Of a stretch of 64,000 nt of DNA, positions 33,337-41,873 are shown in pieces; the first letter of the stretch is position 1, and each line of letters opens with the position of its first letter. The DNA is from an uncultured Gammaproteobacteria bacterium. Its GTDB lineage: Bacteria; Pseudomonadota; Gammaproteobacteria; Arenicellales; JAANXG01. The notes beneath the pieces were generated by a model. The model was given only the letters and a program-made list of their open reading frames with translations, had not been told where the DNA came from and made no database searches. The DNA lies in contig CAMYNL010000030.1 in NCBI GenBank assembly GCA_947259705.1, forward strand, positions 1-64,000, in the 5' to 3' direction. A program made the position numbers and the translations under genes.

Positions 33337-35169
33337 GTGACCCGACTTATTCGCTTCTTTCTCATTGCCAGCGTGCTGGTGATCGCGGCAACCACGGTGG
33401 TGGTTTTTCTCCACCGCCAGAGCGAAATCCGCCGCCTGATCAGCTTTGTCGAAAAGCAGAACGTGGTTCTGGCACAGTCGTTCGCCAATACGATCTGGCA
33501 CCAGATAGCCGACTATGTCCACTCGGCGTCGAGCCTGACCGGGGACGAACTGCGCGAGCGGCCGGAGACCCGGGAAATCCGCGATACGGTGACAAAAGCC
33601 ACCGCCGGCCTCCCCGTTCTCAAGGTCAAGATCTACGACCTGGACGGACTGACCGTTTTTTCGTCGGCGGCGGAAGACATCGGTGAAAATAAGGGCAACA
33701 ATCCGGGCCATTTCCTCGCCGCCACGCAAGGCAAACCTGCCAGTAAGCTCGCTTACGAAGACACCTTCAGTTCCTTCGAGGGCACGGTACAGGACCGCGA
33801 TGTGGTCGAAAGCTACCTGCCGATCCGCACGGACGGTGGGACGGTGGAGGGTGTGTTCGAGCTCTACACGGATGTGACCGATTTGATGGCGGAGATACGA
33901 CGCGACACGGCTGACCTCATCCTTGGCTTTTCACTGGTCTGCGGCTCCTTGTTCGTCATCTTGTTCCTTATCGTGCGACGGGCCGACCGCACCATTGCGC
34001 AACAGTACAACGATATCCGCGACAAGAACACCGAACTCGAGCACCAGGTGTCCGAGCGCAAGAAGGCGCAAGAGGCCTTGCGCCGCACTATAGAGAACGC
34101 ACCCGTGGGCATCGTCACCACCGACCTGGATCACCGCATCACCGGCGCCAATTCTGCGTTCTGTGACATGCTCGGGCGTGCGGAGCAAGAATTCATCGAC
34201 AGGGCACTGGACGATTATATCCATCCCCACGATGTTCCCATGGCACGCAGCGCCATGGCTGCCGCGTCAAAGTCGGGACGAACCGGGGAACCCATCAAGC
34301 AGCGCTATACTCGGGCAGACGGCGAGGTGGTCTTCACCGAGTTTCACATCGCCCAGGCGCAGGACGGGAACGGGGAGCCGGTGCAGTACATCGCGCAGGT
34401 GGTGGACCTGACGGAACAGCTCAAGATCGAACAGGAAATGAAGCTGCAGCGGCAGAAGTTGGCCCACGTGTCACGGGTTTCAACGCTCGGCGAAATGGCC
34501 GCAGGCATCGCCCACGAGATCAACCAACCCCTGGCGGCGATCTCCGCGTTCGCCAGCGGCTGCCAGTTGATGCTCAAGAACGGCAAGAGTGACGAGCAAT
34601 CACTCAGCTATGGACTGGAACAGATCGCGGAACAGACCGACCGTGCCGGCGAGGTGATCAGGCGCCTCCGTGAGCTGGTCAAACAGGGCGACCAGCACCG
34701 CGAATTCGTCGACATCAACGGCCTGGTGGTGGAAGCACTGAAGCTGGCGACCACTGATACGCGGACGCTTAATATCGAGATGAAGCTCGAGCTCGCCAAG
34801 AACCTGCCGGGCATCGAGGTGGACAAGATCCAGATCCAGCAGGTACTTCTCAACCTTGTCCGCAACGCCATTGACGCCGTCGAGGCATTGGGGCATGACC
34901 GCATGGCAATCACGATCTTCACATCCCTGAATGATGACTGCGAGGTGGTCGTGTCCGTCGCCGACCGGGGCGATGGGATACCCCAGGATGTCGCCCCTGT
35001 ACTCTTCACGCCATTTTTCACCACCAAGGAGTCAGGGATGGGTATGGGGCTGTCGATCTGCAATTCCATCGTCGCGGCCCACGGCGGGCGGTTGTGGTAC
35101 ACGCCCAACCCCGATCGCGGCAGCACCTTCCATTTCTCGCTGCCCATCGCGATCGAGATGGTGGCCTGA
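33337..35169 (+). CDS. Membrane sensor histidine kinase with PAS domain (DctB/FixL-like)
   Basis: 610 residues, GTG start. Membrane segments near residues 5-25 and 195-220 enclose a periplasmic sensor domain of about 170 residues. A short linker and coiled coil (DKNTELEHQVSERKKAQEALR) leads to a PAS domain (about 250-365, ending YIAQVVDLTEQLKIEQEM). The phosphoacceptor H-box is TLGEMAAGIAHEINQPLAAIS with His 393. The ATPase domain has QVLLNLVRNAIDAVE (N box), VADRGDGIP (G1) and FFTTKESGMGMGLSICNSIVAAHGG (F/G2). No response regulator is adjacent, so it is an orphan kinase. Signal unknown. Confidence 0.92.
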   Translation: MTRLIRFFLIASVLVIAATTVVVFLHRQSEIRRLISFVEKQNVVLAQSFANTIWHQIADYVHSASSLTGDELRERPETREIRDTVTKATAGLPVLKVKIYDLDGLTVFSSAAEDIGENKGNNPGHFLAATQGKPASKLAYEDTFSSFEGTVQDRDVVESYLPIRTDGGTVEGVFELYTDVTDLMAEIRRDTADLILGFSLVCGSLFVILFLIVRRADRTIAQQYNDIRDKNTELEHQVSERKKAQEALRRTIENAPVGIVTTDLDHRITGANSAFCDMLGRAEQEFIDRALDDYIHPHDVPMARSAMAAASKSGRTGEPIKQRYTRADGEVVFTEFHIAQAQDGNGEPVQYIAQVVDLTEQLKIEQEMKLQRQKLAHVSRVSTLGEMAAGIAHEINQPLAAISAFASGCQLMLKNGKSDEQSLSYGLEQIAEQTDRAGEVIRRLRELVKQGDQHREFVDINGLVVEALKLATTDTRTLNIEMKLELAKNLPGIEVDKIQIQQVLLNLVRNAIDAVEALGHDRMAITIFTSLNDDCEVVVSVADRGDGIPQDVAPVLFTPFFTTKESGMGMGLSICNSIVAAHGGRLWYTPNPDRGSTFHFSLPIAIEMVA

Positions 35170-35246
35170 TTACGGCGCCGTCATGAGCCCGCACGTAAGG
35201 GTTCCGGTCAGCCGCGGACCGATCATGCGCTGTTGCGGGCGCGCTG

Positions 35247-35657
35247 ATGCCTGAGCCGACGTGCCCGTTTCAGGCGCCCCTGATCAGCGGGGCCTTCGGC
35301 TGCAAGCTTGCCCGGTCCGTCACGGCGCGCAACGCGCCGCAGGTACACTGCCGTTCCGGACCGGCCCTGGGCCGCTGCCGGCAGGTATACGAGGAACTCA
35401 AGTCAGTCGGTCTGGACGCCTTTGGCGTGGAGGACGATCCGGCCGTGACCCCCCACAGCACCTATATGAAGATACAGTGCGGCGGTCTGCTGGGTCTGCA
35501 GGAAAGGGTCGATCCCGACCAGCCGATCACCGATATCAATGCGCTGCTTGACTCCGCCACCGAAAATGGAACCAGGAGCCACGACCTGCCGTACTCCGAA
35601 CTGGCCGAATCGATAGTGTCCTACAAACCGCCCCGTCGGCGCGGCCGCTCCCGCTGA
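35247..35657 (+). CDS. Conserved cysteine-containing protein, unknown function
   Basis: 136 residues. Conserved-looking positions: CPFQAPLISGAFGCKLARSVTARNAPQVHCRSGPALGRCRQVYEELK with four cysteines (C-x13-C-x15-C-x8-C roughly), then SVGLDAFGVEDDPAVTPHSTYMKIQCGGLLGLQ and ITDINALLDSA. The four cysteines could bind a metal or Fe-S cluster (inference). I recall related uncharacterised proteins in gammaproteobacteria. It ends just before the long inverted repeat. The start overlaps neither neighbour. Confidence 0.65.
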   Translation: MPEPTCPFQAPLISGAFGCKLARSVTARNAPQVHCRSGPALGRCRQVYEELKSVGLDAFGVEDDPAVTPHSTYMKIQCGGLLGLQERVDPDQPITDINALLDSATENGTRSHDLPYSELAESIVSYKPPRRRGRSR

Positions 35658-35664
35658 ATCCAAC

Positions 35665-35799
35665 GTGGGGTCCAAAGTGGGGTCCAAAGTGGGGTCAGAT
35701 CGTACTTATTGCTTTTCCCCTTTCGGAAAAGTCAGCTCCGACAGCAATTGATATCGAAAGTAAGATCTGACCCCACTTTTTTGGACCCCACTTTTTTGC
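35665..35799. repeat. Long imperfect inverted repeat with duplicated GTGGGGTCC units
   Basis: The left arm has three GTGGGGTC units, two continuing as CCAAA and the last as AGATCGTACTTA. The right arm (35761-35799) has the reverse complement, TAAGATCTGACCCCAC, then TTTTTTGGACCCCAC and a T run. An inner hairpin (CTTTTCC/GGAAAAG) sits between. Such G4TCAGATC elements at gene ends are often seen in proteobacteria and have been linked to REP-like or RAYT-associated mobile repeats; no transposase is next to this copy. Confidence 0.75.
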
Positions 35800-35883
35800 A
35801 ACATGGTCAGTTGTACCGGGTACGGCCACTACCCGGCGCGCCGAGCCTTCTTGCCGGTGCTTATCGGATTACCGCAACGCGAA

Positions 35884-35915
35884 AGGCCCCACCATCCTAT
35901 ACGGAGATGGGGCCT
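35884..35915 (-). terminator. Probable terminator downstream of dodecin
   Basis: AGGCCCCA pairs with TGGGGCCT around a 16-base loop. Read leftward, CTTTCGCG follows, which is a weak T run. It lies 23 bases beyond the dodecin stop. Confidence 0.6.
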
Positions 35916-35937
35916 GCACCGGGCAGACTGTACGTCC

Positions 35938-36141
35938 TTAATCCTCCAATACGAAGGTCACTTTCATCTTCACGCGATATTCAGCGATGTTGCCCTTATT
36001 GACAGACACCTCCTGATCCTCGATCCAGGCGCCTTTCACGTTCTTGAGCGTCTTGTTGGCTCGCTTTATTCCTTCTTTGACGGCATCATCGAAGCTTGTT
36101 TCCGAAGATGCCGAGATTTCGGTAATTCGTGCAACGGACAT
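35938..36141 (-). CDS. Dodecin family flavin-binding protein
   Basis: 67 residues from the ATG of MSVARITEIS, with an AGGAG-like ribosome site upstream; the longer frame to 36195 lacks support. The whole protein matches dodecin: ITEISASSETSFDDAVKEGIKRANKTLKNVKGAWIEDQEVSV, then YRVKMKVTFVLED. The SSETSFDDAV and RANKTLKNVKGAWI positions include the family's Trp that stacks on the flavin. Dodecins form dodecamers that store riboflavin or FMN. It is monocistronic with its own terminator. Confidence 0.93.
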   Translation of the reverse strand: MSVARITEISASSETSFDDAVKEGIKRANKTLKNVKGAWIEDQEVSVNKGNIAEYRVKMKVTFVLED

Positions 36142-36431
36142 ATCCAGTCTCCTTTGTTGAGGTGATTGTTGACAACAGGCCCGCAAGGTAAGCAATCATG
36201 CATTTACAGCCAATACCCTTGCACCGTCACAAACGGTTTGATGGCCGGATAGGAACACTAACACAAAGCCCCTGCCGTCTGATCTTCAATGGTGATGCAA
36301 AGCAGCCAAATTGGGGCCAAGGCGGACTTTTCCATTGTAAACGAGGAACAATTGGATCTCACCCCGCCTTTTCGTCGCTCCTTCGACTGGTTCGCCAACG
36401 AGCGCAAAACTGCGCGGGTGAATTGAATCCT

Positions 36432-37508
36432 TCATAGATCCTCGCCGGCGGCGATGACGGGTGGCTGATCTTCGATGTACATCTGCCAGACCGCGAGAAA
36501 AAGCGCCGCGATGACAGGACCGAGAACGAACCCGGTGATTCCGAACAGGCTCAGACCGCCGAGCGTCGACAACAGGACCAGATAATCCGGCATCTTGGTA
36601 TCTCGACCGACCAGGATCGGGCGCAGAAGATTATCCACCAGGCCGATCAGAAGGGCCCCGTAAGCCAACAGGAATACCCCCTTGGCCCAGTCACCCGTGA
36701 CCATCAGGTAGATCGCCGCCGGCCCCCAGACGAGGCCGGAACCGACGGCCGGCAAAACCGACAGGAACACCATCACGACGCCCCAGAACACGGCGCCCTG
36801 AATGCCGAGAATCGCGAAGATCACCCCACCTAGAAACCCCTGCAGAAGACCGATCGCCAGCGTGCCCTTGATGGTTGCGCGCGCTACCTCGGCGAACTTC
36901 TCGAACAACCGCCTTTCTTGATCATCCGGCAACGGAATTGCGCGGTGCAGGTGCTGAACGATCACGTCGCCATCGCGAAGGATGAAGAACAGCAGGTAAA
37001 GCATCAGGAAAAACATGACCACGAAGACGGTCACGTTCTGGCCGGCACTCAGGGCGAGAGAGGCGACGAACTGGCTGCCTGAAACCAGCACGGTAGACAG
37101 TTTGTTGGACACCTCGCTGATGTCGATGCCAAACCCGGAAGCCCATTCTCCAAGCAGCGGCAGGCGGCTGTCGATCCAGCGCAACACCGCGCCGAAATCG
37201 AATTCCCCGGACTCGATGCGCGAATAGAGGCCAGCCGCCTCAGACACGACCGCGGATGCCACCAGCATCGCCGGTACGATAACGGTAAAAAAGATCAGGA
37301 CCACCGTGAGCACCGCGGCCAGGGATTTCCGTGATCCCAACCGCGAAGAGAGGCGTACCTCCACCGGCCGGAACAGGATTCCAAATACCGCGGCCCAGAA
37401 TATGGCCTGCCAGAACCCGACGAGCAGCGCGAAGAACGCGATGGTCGCCGCCGTCAGCAGGCCGATGAAAAAGGGATGTCGCTTGGCGGGCGAGGACATT
37501 GACGGCAT
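36432..37508 (-). CDS. AI-2E family transporter
   Basis: About 358 residues from MPSMSSPAKR; the start at MSSPAKR three codons later is also possible, and neither has a strong ribosome site. Helices at FFIGLLTAATIAFFALLVGFWQAIFWAAVFGILF, LAAVLTVVLIFFTVIVPAMLVASAVV, VFVVMFFLMLYLLFFILRDG, and the family's C-terminal ILGIQGAVFWGVVMVFLSVLPAVGSGLVWGPAAIYLMVTG region, then LIGLVDNLLRPILVGRDTKMPDYLVLLSTLGGL. PF01594-type proteins include a putative autoinducer-2 exporter and sodium/proton antiporters; the substrate here is not readable. Confidence 0.88.
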   Translation of the reverse strand: MPSMSSPAKRHPFFIGLLTAATIAFFALLVGFWQAIFWAAVFGILFRPVEVRLSSRLGSRKSLAAVLTVVLIFFTVIVPAMLVASAVVSEAAGLYSRIESGEFDFGAVLRWIDSRLPLLGEWASGFGIDISEVSNKLSTVLVSGSQFVASLALSAGQNVTVFVVMFFLMLYLLFFILRDGDVIVQHLHRAIPLPDDQERRLFEKFAEVARATIKGTLAIGLLQGFLGGVIFAILGIQGAVFWGVVMVFLSVLPAVGSGLVWGPAAIYLMVTGDWAKGVFLLAYGALLIGLVDNLLRPILVGRDTKMPDYLVLLSTLGGLSLFGITGFVLGPVIAALFLAVWQMYIEDQPPVIAAGEDL

Positions 37509-37927
37509 TATGCCAAACACGGTGTTACCGGACCAGGATGTCCATCCACAGCGCCTCGGAGACAAGTTCCCCAGGCGCTTCGCGGTCGCTGATGCAGATC
37601 ACGCAAATTCGGCGCGTACCGCATCGGCATATATCGCGTGTTTTACCATGTCCCCGCTGATGCTGCTCCCGGAGTGGAACTCCAAGGCAACTCGAATGCT
37701 GGATCGGCAGCATGTGCGGCCTGTCCGACCAAAACTCTGCCCTGGGGTGCGCCCGTTTGCAGGTAGACAGATCCGGGCGGTCCCCGCTAGGTCAAATCGG
37801 TTCCATGCGTACCCGGCAGCAATACCTGCGCTGGACTATAGCAGCCGAGTTTCAGCTGCCACCCGCTCTTGCCAGCTTGTCGCCGACAGCAAGCCATGCT
37901 CCCCCGACGCGGCCGTGAGGCGGGTGC
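37509..37927. other. No gene recognised
   Basis: The leftward frame near 37525-37713 ends SDREAPGELVSEALWMDILVR but shows no recognisable domain and may be a shadow. No repeat or RNA structure was recognised. Confidence 0.4.
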
Positions 37928-38182
37928 TCAATGCTCGCGGTGCCAGATGCGCTCACCGTTACGCATCACTTCCTTGATGCGGTGAAGCGGTACGCTGTGC
38001 TGTTCGCCATCATCATCGATGAAGTGAAAGAAGTAATGATCGCCGTCTTCAAAGAAGCATTCGGTCAATGAACGCCAGATGATCTCTTTCTCCTGCCTGT
38101 CGTAGTATCCGATGATGATATCGGCATCGGCGAAATCCTCATCCCATCTGATCCTGTTCATCAGCTCGTGGATGGGGATCAT
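37928..38182 (-). CDS. DUF504 / MJ1316-type RNA end-recognition domain protein
   Basis: 84 residues. MIPIHELMNRIRWDEDFADADIIIGYYDRQEKEIIWRSLTE then FFEDGDHYFFHFIDDDGEQHSVPLHRIKEVMRNGERIWHR follows the DUF504 pattern (IPIxxLxNRIRWD, DxxxxxxVPLHRIxEVYRxGxxIW). The related MJ1316 domain has been proposed to recognise cyclic phosphate RNA ends in repair systems. The protein stands alone; linkage to RNA processing is only by family. It begins upstream of nothing co-directional within 300 bases except the AhpD-Rieske gene. Confidence 0.85.
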   Translation of the reverse strand: MIPIHELMNRIRWDEDFADADIIIGYYDRQEKEIIWRSLTECFFEDGDHYFFHFIDDDGEQHSVPLHRIKEVMRNGERIWHREH

Positions 38183-38257
38183 CGAACGGTCAATCGGTGC
38201 TCGCCCCTATCGGGGTAAGGAGGCATTGGCAGTGGGCCAACGCGGCGACCAGCCAAA

Positions 38258-38884
38258 CTACCAGTAAGCCAGCAGGCGACCGTTCTCGACGCGGTGCTGG
38301 AACTCGTTCAACGGGCGGTCGCCCTTGTCGATGCACTCGCCGCTGACGATATCGAACGACCACTGGTGCTTGGGGCAGGTAAGCCGCGTTCCCTCCAGCG
38401 CCAGGTGTGGGATGTTGGTGACCTGGTGCGGACAACGGCTGTCGTAGACCTTGAGCGAGTCGTCCTGCCGGTAAACGAACAGGCTGCGTCCTTCGCAGTC
38501 CCGGTAGCTGACCTCGTCCGCGGGAATCTCCTCCAGCGCCGCGACATCGTGCCATTCGGGCTTCACGTCCAGCATCTCGGGACGGAATTCCGGGATGTCC
38601 ATGTCGAGGATGATGTCCACCGCCCAGACGATCTTGGCCAGCCCCAGCGCCGGGAATGCCATCAGCAGGGCGTCGAGGATTTCGTGGGCGGACGCGCCCT
38701 CGCGCAGCGCCCGGGTCAGGTACTGGCGCAGACCCTTCTCCGTCTGCGCATGGACCTTAGTGATCACCGAGATCAGGTTGCGTGTCTTGGGGTCGAGGTG
38801 GGTGCCCGCCTGCTTCAGGAACGTGAAGTAGGGCTTAATGGCATCGGGCCGTGCCTTGATCAGATAGGTGAGGGCGTCGCTCAT
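38258..38884 (-). CDS. AhpD-like (carboxymuconolactone decarboxylase) and Rieske domain fusion
   Basis: 208 residues from the ATG of MSDALTYL, 75 bases from DUF504. Residues 1-100: LDPKTRNLISVITKVHAQTEKGLRQYLTRALREGASAHEILDALLMAFPALGLAKIVWAVDII, a CMD/AhpD fold in which the usual CxxC redox pair is missing. Residues 115-205: a Rieske [2Fe-2S] domain with SRCPHQVTNIPHLAL (CxH) and LTCPKHQWSFD (CxxH). Combining the two suggests an electron-transfer-linked redox or regulatory role, substrate unknown. The fusion type appears in databases but is poorly studied. Confidence 0.85.
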   Translation of the reverse strand: MSDALTYLIKARPDAIKPYFTFLKQAGTHLDPKTRNLISVITKVHAQTEKGLRQYLTRALREGASAHEILDALLMAFPALGLAKIVWAVDIILDMDIPEFRPEMLDVKPEWHDVAALEEIPADEVSYRDCEGRSLFVYRQDDSLKVYDSRCPHQVTNIPHLALEGTRLTCPKHQWSFDIVSGECIDKGDRPLNEFQHRVENGRLLAYW

Positions 38885-39107
38885 GCAGCAGTCTCCGTCG
38901 GGAATCAGTGTCTGACAATCGGGGCGGCTGCCAATTCTCACAACTCACAGGGAAGAAATAAAGCCCGCAGAGACCGGTTTGAGGCTGCCCGGCCGGTAGG
39001 CAAACACGACACAGGAGAGAACCGGGCTAAGGGCGCGGCAAGCGTTCGCGCGCGGGCCGCGGCAGCCACCGGCAAGTATGACCAGCACCCGGGTCATCCG
39101 CCAGCAC

Positions 39108-39146
39108 AAAAAGTAACCGGGTTGCCGAAGAGCTCCGCAACCCGGT
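39108..39146 (-). terminator. Rho-independent terminator of the 116-residue protein gene
   Basis: ACCGGGTTGC pairs with GCAACCCGGT around an 11-base loop; read leftward it is followed by TACTTTTTG. It lies about 47 bases beyond the stop at 39193. Confidence 0.85.
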
Positions 39147-39192
39147 ACGGTTGTCGAGCCAACCCGGCCCGAGCCGGCGTCCCCGCCGATGA

Positions 39193-39543
39193 TCAGCGCA
39201 TGGCCAGGCTCGGCGGACCCACTACATCGATGGTCAGACCGTTGGGGGCGCGGGTGAGCCTGACGGCATACGTGTCCGGGCCGCCGATGAGCAGGGTCTG
39301 CGATTCACCCGGTGTGAGCAGTGACACGTAACGCATGCCATCGTCGACGCTGCCGGAGCGCGGGGCCAGGGTGGTCACCACCTCCCAGCCGGCAACCGTC
39401 AGGTGGAAGTAAACCACCGCGGAGTAGTCACCCAGCTCCAGCGATCTGGCCTGCAGCGGCTTGACCACGTCTGCCTGGGCTGTCGACATTGGACCGCTGA
39501 GCAAAAGCGCGGCGATAAGTGATGCAATGATTGTCGTCTTCAT
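39193..39543 (-). CDS. Secreted protein of unknown function
   Basis: 116 residues. GGAG lies six bases before the ATG. Residues 1-24 form a signal peptide (IIASLIAALLLSGPMSTAQA). The mature part is beta-rich: YSAVVYFHLTVAGWEVVTTLAP, MRYVSLLTPGESQTLLIGGPDTYAVRLTRAPNGLTIDV. I do not recognise a family. It lies 60 bases downstream of the small 65-residue gene, both divergent from the LysR gene, so both may be its targets. Confidence 0.65.
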   Translation of the reverse strand: MKTTIIASLIAALLLSGPMSTAQADVVKPLQARSLELGDYSAVVYFHLTVAGWEVVTTLAPRSGSVDDGMRYVSLLTPGESQTLLIGGPDTYAVRLTRAPNGLTIDVVGPPSLAMR

Positions 39544-39602
39544 GACTTGACTCCGTGAAAGGTTATGAATTTGGTCGTGCGGGTTGCCCGTGGCCGCCGC
39601 GC

Positions 39603-39800
39603 CTAGCGCGGCGCCGGCAGCGGCTGCTGCCCCAGGCAGGCGGCGGCGCGCCGGGCCCGTTCCGACGCACCGATAGACGTCATCAGCGCCAGTACCTGGC
39701 AGCGGATGAACTTGCTGCGCAAAGCGCGGGCCTGTCGGATCGCACGCTCGAAGTCGTCGCGCGTGCCGGGGCCGGCTTCGGAAAACATGAGGTCTTTCAT
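39603..39800 (-). CDS. Small basic protein, unknown function
   Basis: About 65 residues from the ATG of MKDLMFSEAG, supported by GGAG ten bases upstream; the longer frame is not. The protein is helical and Arg-rich: DDFERAIRQARALRSKFIRCQVLALMTSIGASERARRAAACLG. No domain is recognised. It is divergent from the LysR regulator at 39959 and upstream of the secreted-protein gene. Confidence 0.55.
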   Translation of the reverse strand: MKDLMFSEAGPGTRDDFERAIRQARALRSKFIRCQVLALMTSIGASERARRAAACLGQQPLPAPR

Positions 39801-39958
39801 TTGGCTAATACTCCGGGGTTGTCGGTTGCACTCAACGAGGAGGAGCAACGCTCTCTCTCAGTCATGGCAGGCATCTTAATATTTTCCCACGAGATAGATA
39901 ATAGGCATTTTCGTGATAACATATATGAATATTATTCATATATAGGTCCCGGTTCGCG

Positions 39959-40867
39959 ATGAACAAATGGCAGGAAATGCAGGTATTTACCCGCTCCATG
40001 GATGCGGGGGGATTCTCCGCCGCCGGCCGCGAACTGGGGCTGACGCCGTCGGCGGTGAGCAAACTCGTCAGCCGTCTGGAGGACCGGCTCGGTGCCCGTT
40101 TGATCCACCGCACCACCCGGCGACTCAGTCTCACCGAGGAGGGCCGTGCCTTCTACGATCGTTGCGTTGCCATCCTGGGCGAAATCGAACAGGCGGAGGA
40201 AGCAGTGTCGGAACTGCGCGGCCGGGTGCGCGGCACCTTGCGGGTGGTCGCCGTGGCCGCCTTTACCCGCGCCCAGCTGTTGCCGCTACTGCCGGAGTTC
40301 ATGGCGCGGCACCCCGAACTGCGCGTGGAACTGCGACTGCGCGAGCAGGCCGTGGACCTGGTCGACGAAGGCGTCGACGTGGCGCTGCAGGCCAGCGAGG
40401 AAGTGACCGACGAGTCAGTGGTGGCGCGCAAGCTTTTCACCAACCGCCGCATCATCTGCGCGGCGCCCGCCTACGTCGAGCGCCACGGCGTGCCGCAGTC
40501 CCCCGAGGACCTGCTGCAGCACAATTGCCTCACTCACTCGTCCTTTGCCCATTTCAACGACTGGGAGTTCGTCGATGAACGCGGTTCGCGCATGCTCCGC
40601 GTATCGGGAAATTTGGAAGTCAACAGTGCCTCGGCCCTTTACCGCGCAGTACTTGGCGGGATCGGTGTCGCGCGGCTGGCCACGTATCTCATCGGCCACG
40701 ACCTGCGCAGTGGCCGCCTAGTGCCCCTGCTGACCGATTACATCCATGACAGGTCGTCGCTCTTGATCGTGTATCCGCACCGCCGCCACTTGTCACAGAA
40801 GGTGCGGGCCTTCGTGGACTTCCTGATCGACAAGTTCAGCCCGGTGCCGCCCTGGGAAATGGCCTGA
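39959..40867 (+). CDS. LysR-family transcriptional regulator
   Basis: 302 residues. N-terminal winged helix-turn-helix: MNKWQEMQVFTRSMDAGGFSAAGRELGLTPSAVSKLVSRLEDRLGARLIHRTTRRLSLTEEG. The C-terminal periplasmic-binding-protein-like ligand domain follows (LRVVAVAAFTRAQLLPLLPEFMARHPELRVELRLREQAVDLVDEGVDVALQASEE), of the type used in the short-chain aromatic or multidrug subfamily. The intergenic region upstream is AT-rich (about 39870-39958) and shared with the divergent small genes, where LysR sites are usually found. Inducer unknown. Confidence 0.93.
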   Translation: MNKWQEMQVFTRSMDAGGFSAAGRELGLTPSAVSKLVSRLEDRLGARLIHRTTRRLSLTEEGRAFYDRCVAILGEIEQAEEAVSELRGRVRGTLRVVAVAAFTRAQLLPLLPEFMARHPELRVELRLREQAVDLVDEGVDVALQASEEVTDESVVARKLFTNRRIICAAPAYVERHGVPQSPEDLLQHNCLTHSSFAHFNDWEFVDERGSRMLRVSGNLEVNSASALYRAVLGGIGVARLATYLIGHDLRSGRLVPLLTDYIHDRSSLLIVYPHRRHLSQKVRAFVDFLIDKFSPVPPWEMA

Positions 40868-40910
40868 CATCAGGCGCCCGCCGTAACCGGCGCCGTCGCG
40901 GCCAGGGCGA

Positions 40911-41756
40911 TCACGGCGCCGTGGCGGATTGCAGCCAGGCCCGGAACAGGGTCGCCCCGTTCTCATACATGATTCGCTGCGCAACCGCCGGCGGCAGGTC
41001 CGCCAGCCAGGCGCGCGTCCACTCCGCATGCTCGAGAACTTCGTCCCACCGCCACGGCGTATAGGTGTCCGTGCCGACCATGAAGCGGTCGGCATGTGCG
41101 ATCAGCACAGCTCGCCAGGATTCACTCACCTTGCCACCGGCGGCCACTTCGCCGCGCATGGAAAGTTCGGCCCACAGCGCCGGGTAACGCCGCAACAGCG
41201 CATCGACCCGCATGGGGCCTTCGAATCCGGCATGGGCCCACAGCACCCGCGCCGCCGGGTCGCGGTGGAAGATGCCTTCGATGGCCTCGGCGTCGCCGTG
41301 GACGTGCAAGGGCAGGCCATAGTCCCGCGCCAGCTCGATCATGCGTTTGACCACCGGCAGGTCCACGTCGGAACCGTAAACATGAAACTCCCCGATCGCC
41401 GCATACCGGCCGTCGCGCAGCCTTCGCTCCACAAATCCGATCACCGACTCGTCGTGCATCCAGCTGGCGCTTTCGCCCGGGGCCCGGTACGGCCGCAACG
41501 AGGGGATTACCAATTCGGGAGCAAGTGCATAAAGTTCCCGAGTACCCACGTCGCCGGAACTCGATACCAGGGCATGACGGATACCCGCCGCCCGCAGCCT
41601 CTCCAACGCCTGCTGCACGGACAGGTAATCGCGCGCGTCCCGGCTGTAATGGATATGGGCATCGAACAATTCCGGGTCAGCGGCAAACAAGGGTCCGACG
41701 GCGAAACTAGCCACCAGCAGCCAGCTCAAGAATCTCCAATGGATCTCATAGCGCAA
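40911..41756 (-). CDS. Secreted amidohydrolase-family protein (TIM-barrel metal hydrolase-like)
   Basis: 281 residues. Signal peptide FLSWLLVASFAVGPLFAAD is followed by ELFDAHIHYSRDA (DxHxH). Later motifs: EFHVYGSDVDLPVVKRMIELARDYGLPLHVHGDAE, VLWAHAGFEG and FMVGTDTYTPWRW (the final Asp). This fits amidohydrolase_2/TatD-like hydrolases. Export is unusual for such enzymes. No substrate can be named. It is convergent with the LysR gene and 118 bases beyond the cNMP-binding gene. Confidence 0.82.
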   Translation of the reverse strand: MRYEIHWRFLSWLLVASFAVGPLFAADPELFDAHIHYSRDARDYLSVQQALERLRAAGIRHALVSSSGDVGTRELYALAPELVIPSLRPYRAPGESASWMHDESVIGFVERRLRDGRYAAIGEFHVYGSDVDLPVVKRMIELARDYGLPLHVHGDAEAIEGIFHRDPAARVLWAHAGFEGPMRVDALLRRYPALWAELSMRGEVAAGGKVSESWRAVLIAHADRFMVGTDTYTPWRWDEVLEHAEWTRAWLADLPPAVAQRIMYENGATLFRAWLQSATAP

Positions 41757-41873
41757 TCATTCAGATCTCTATGGGCATGACAGGTTTGAATAGCTTCCCT
41801 AAGCGTGGCCCTCGGGAAGAAAACAGTGTGCACGAAGCATCCAAAGCTGCAATCGTTGCTTGGGCAGCACAAT

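Noticed and set aside
37525-37713. 62-residue leftward frame ending SDREAPGELVSEALWMDILVR
   Set aside because: The ending looks protein-like, but the rest is poor and no family was recognised; too weak to list as a gene.
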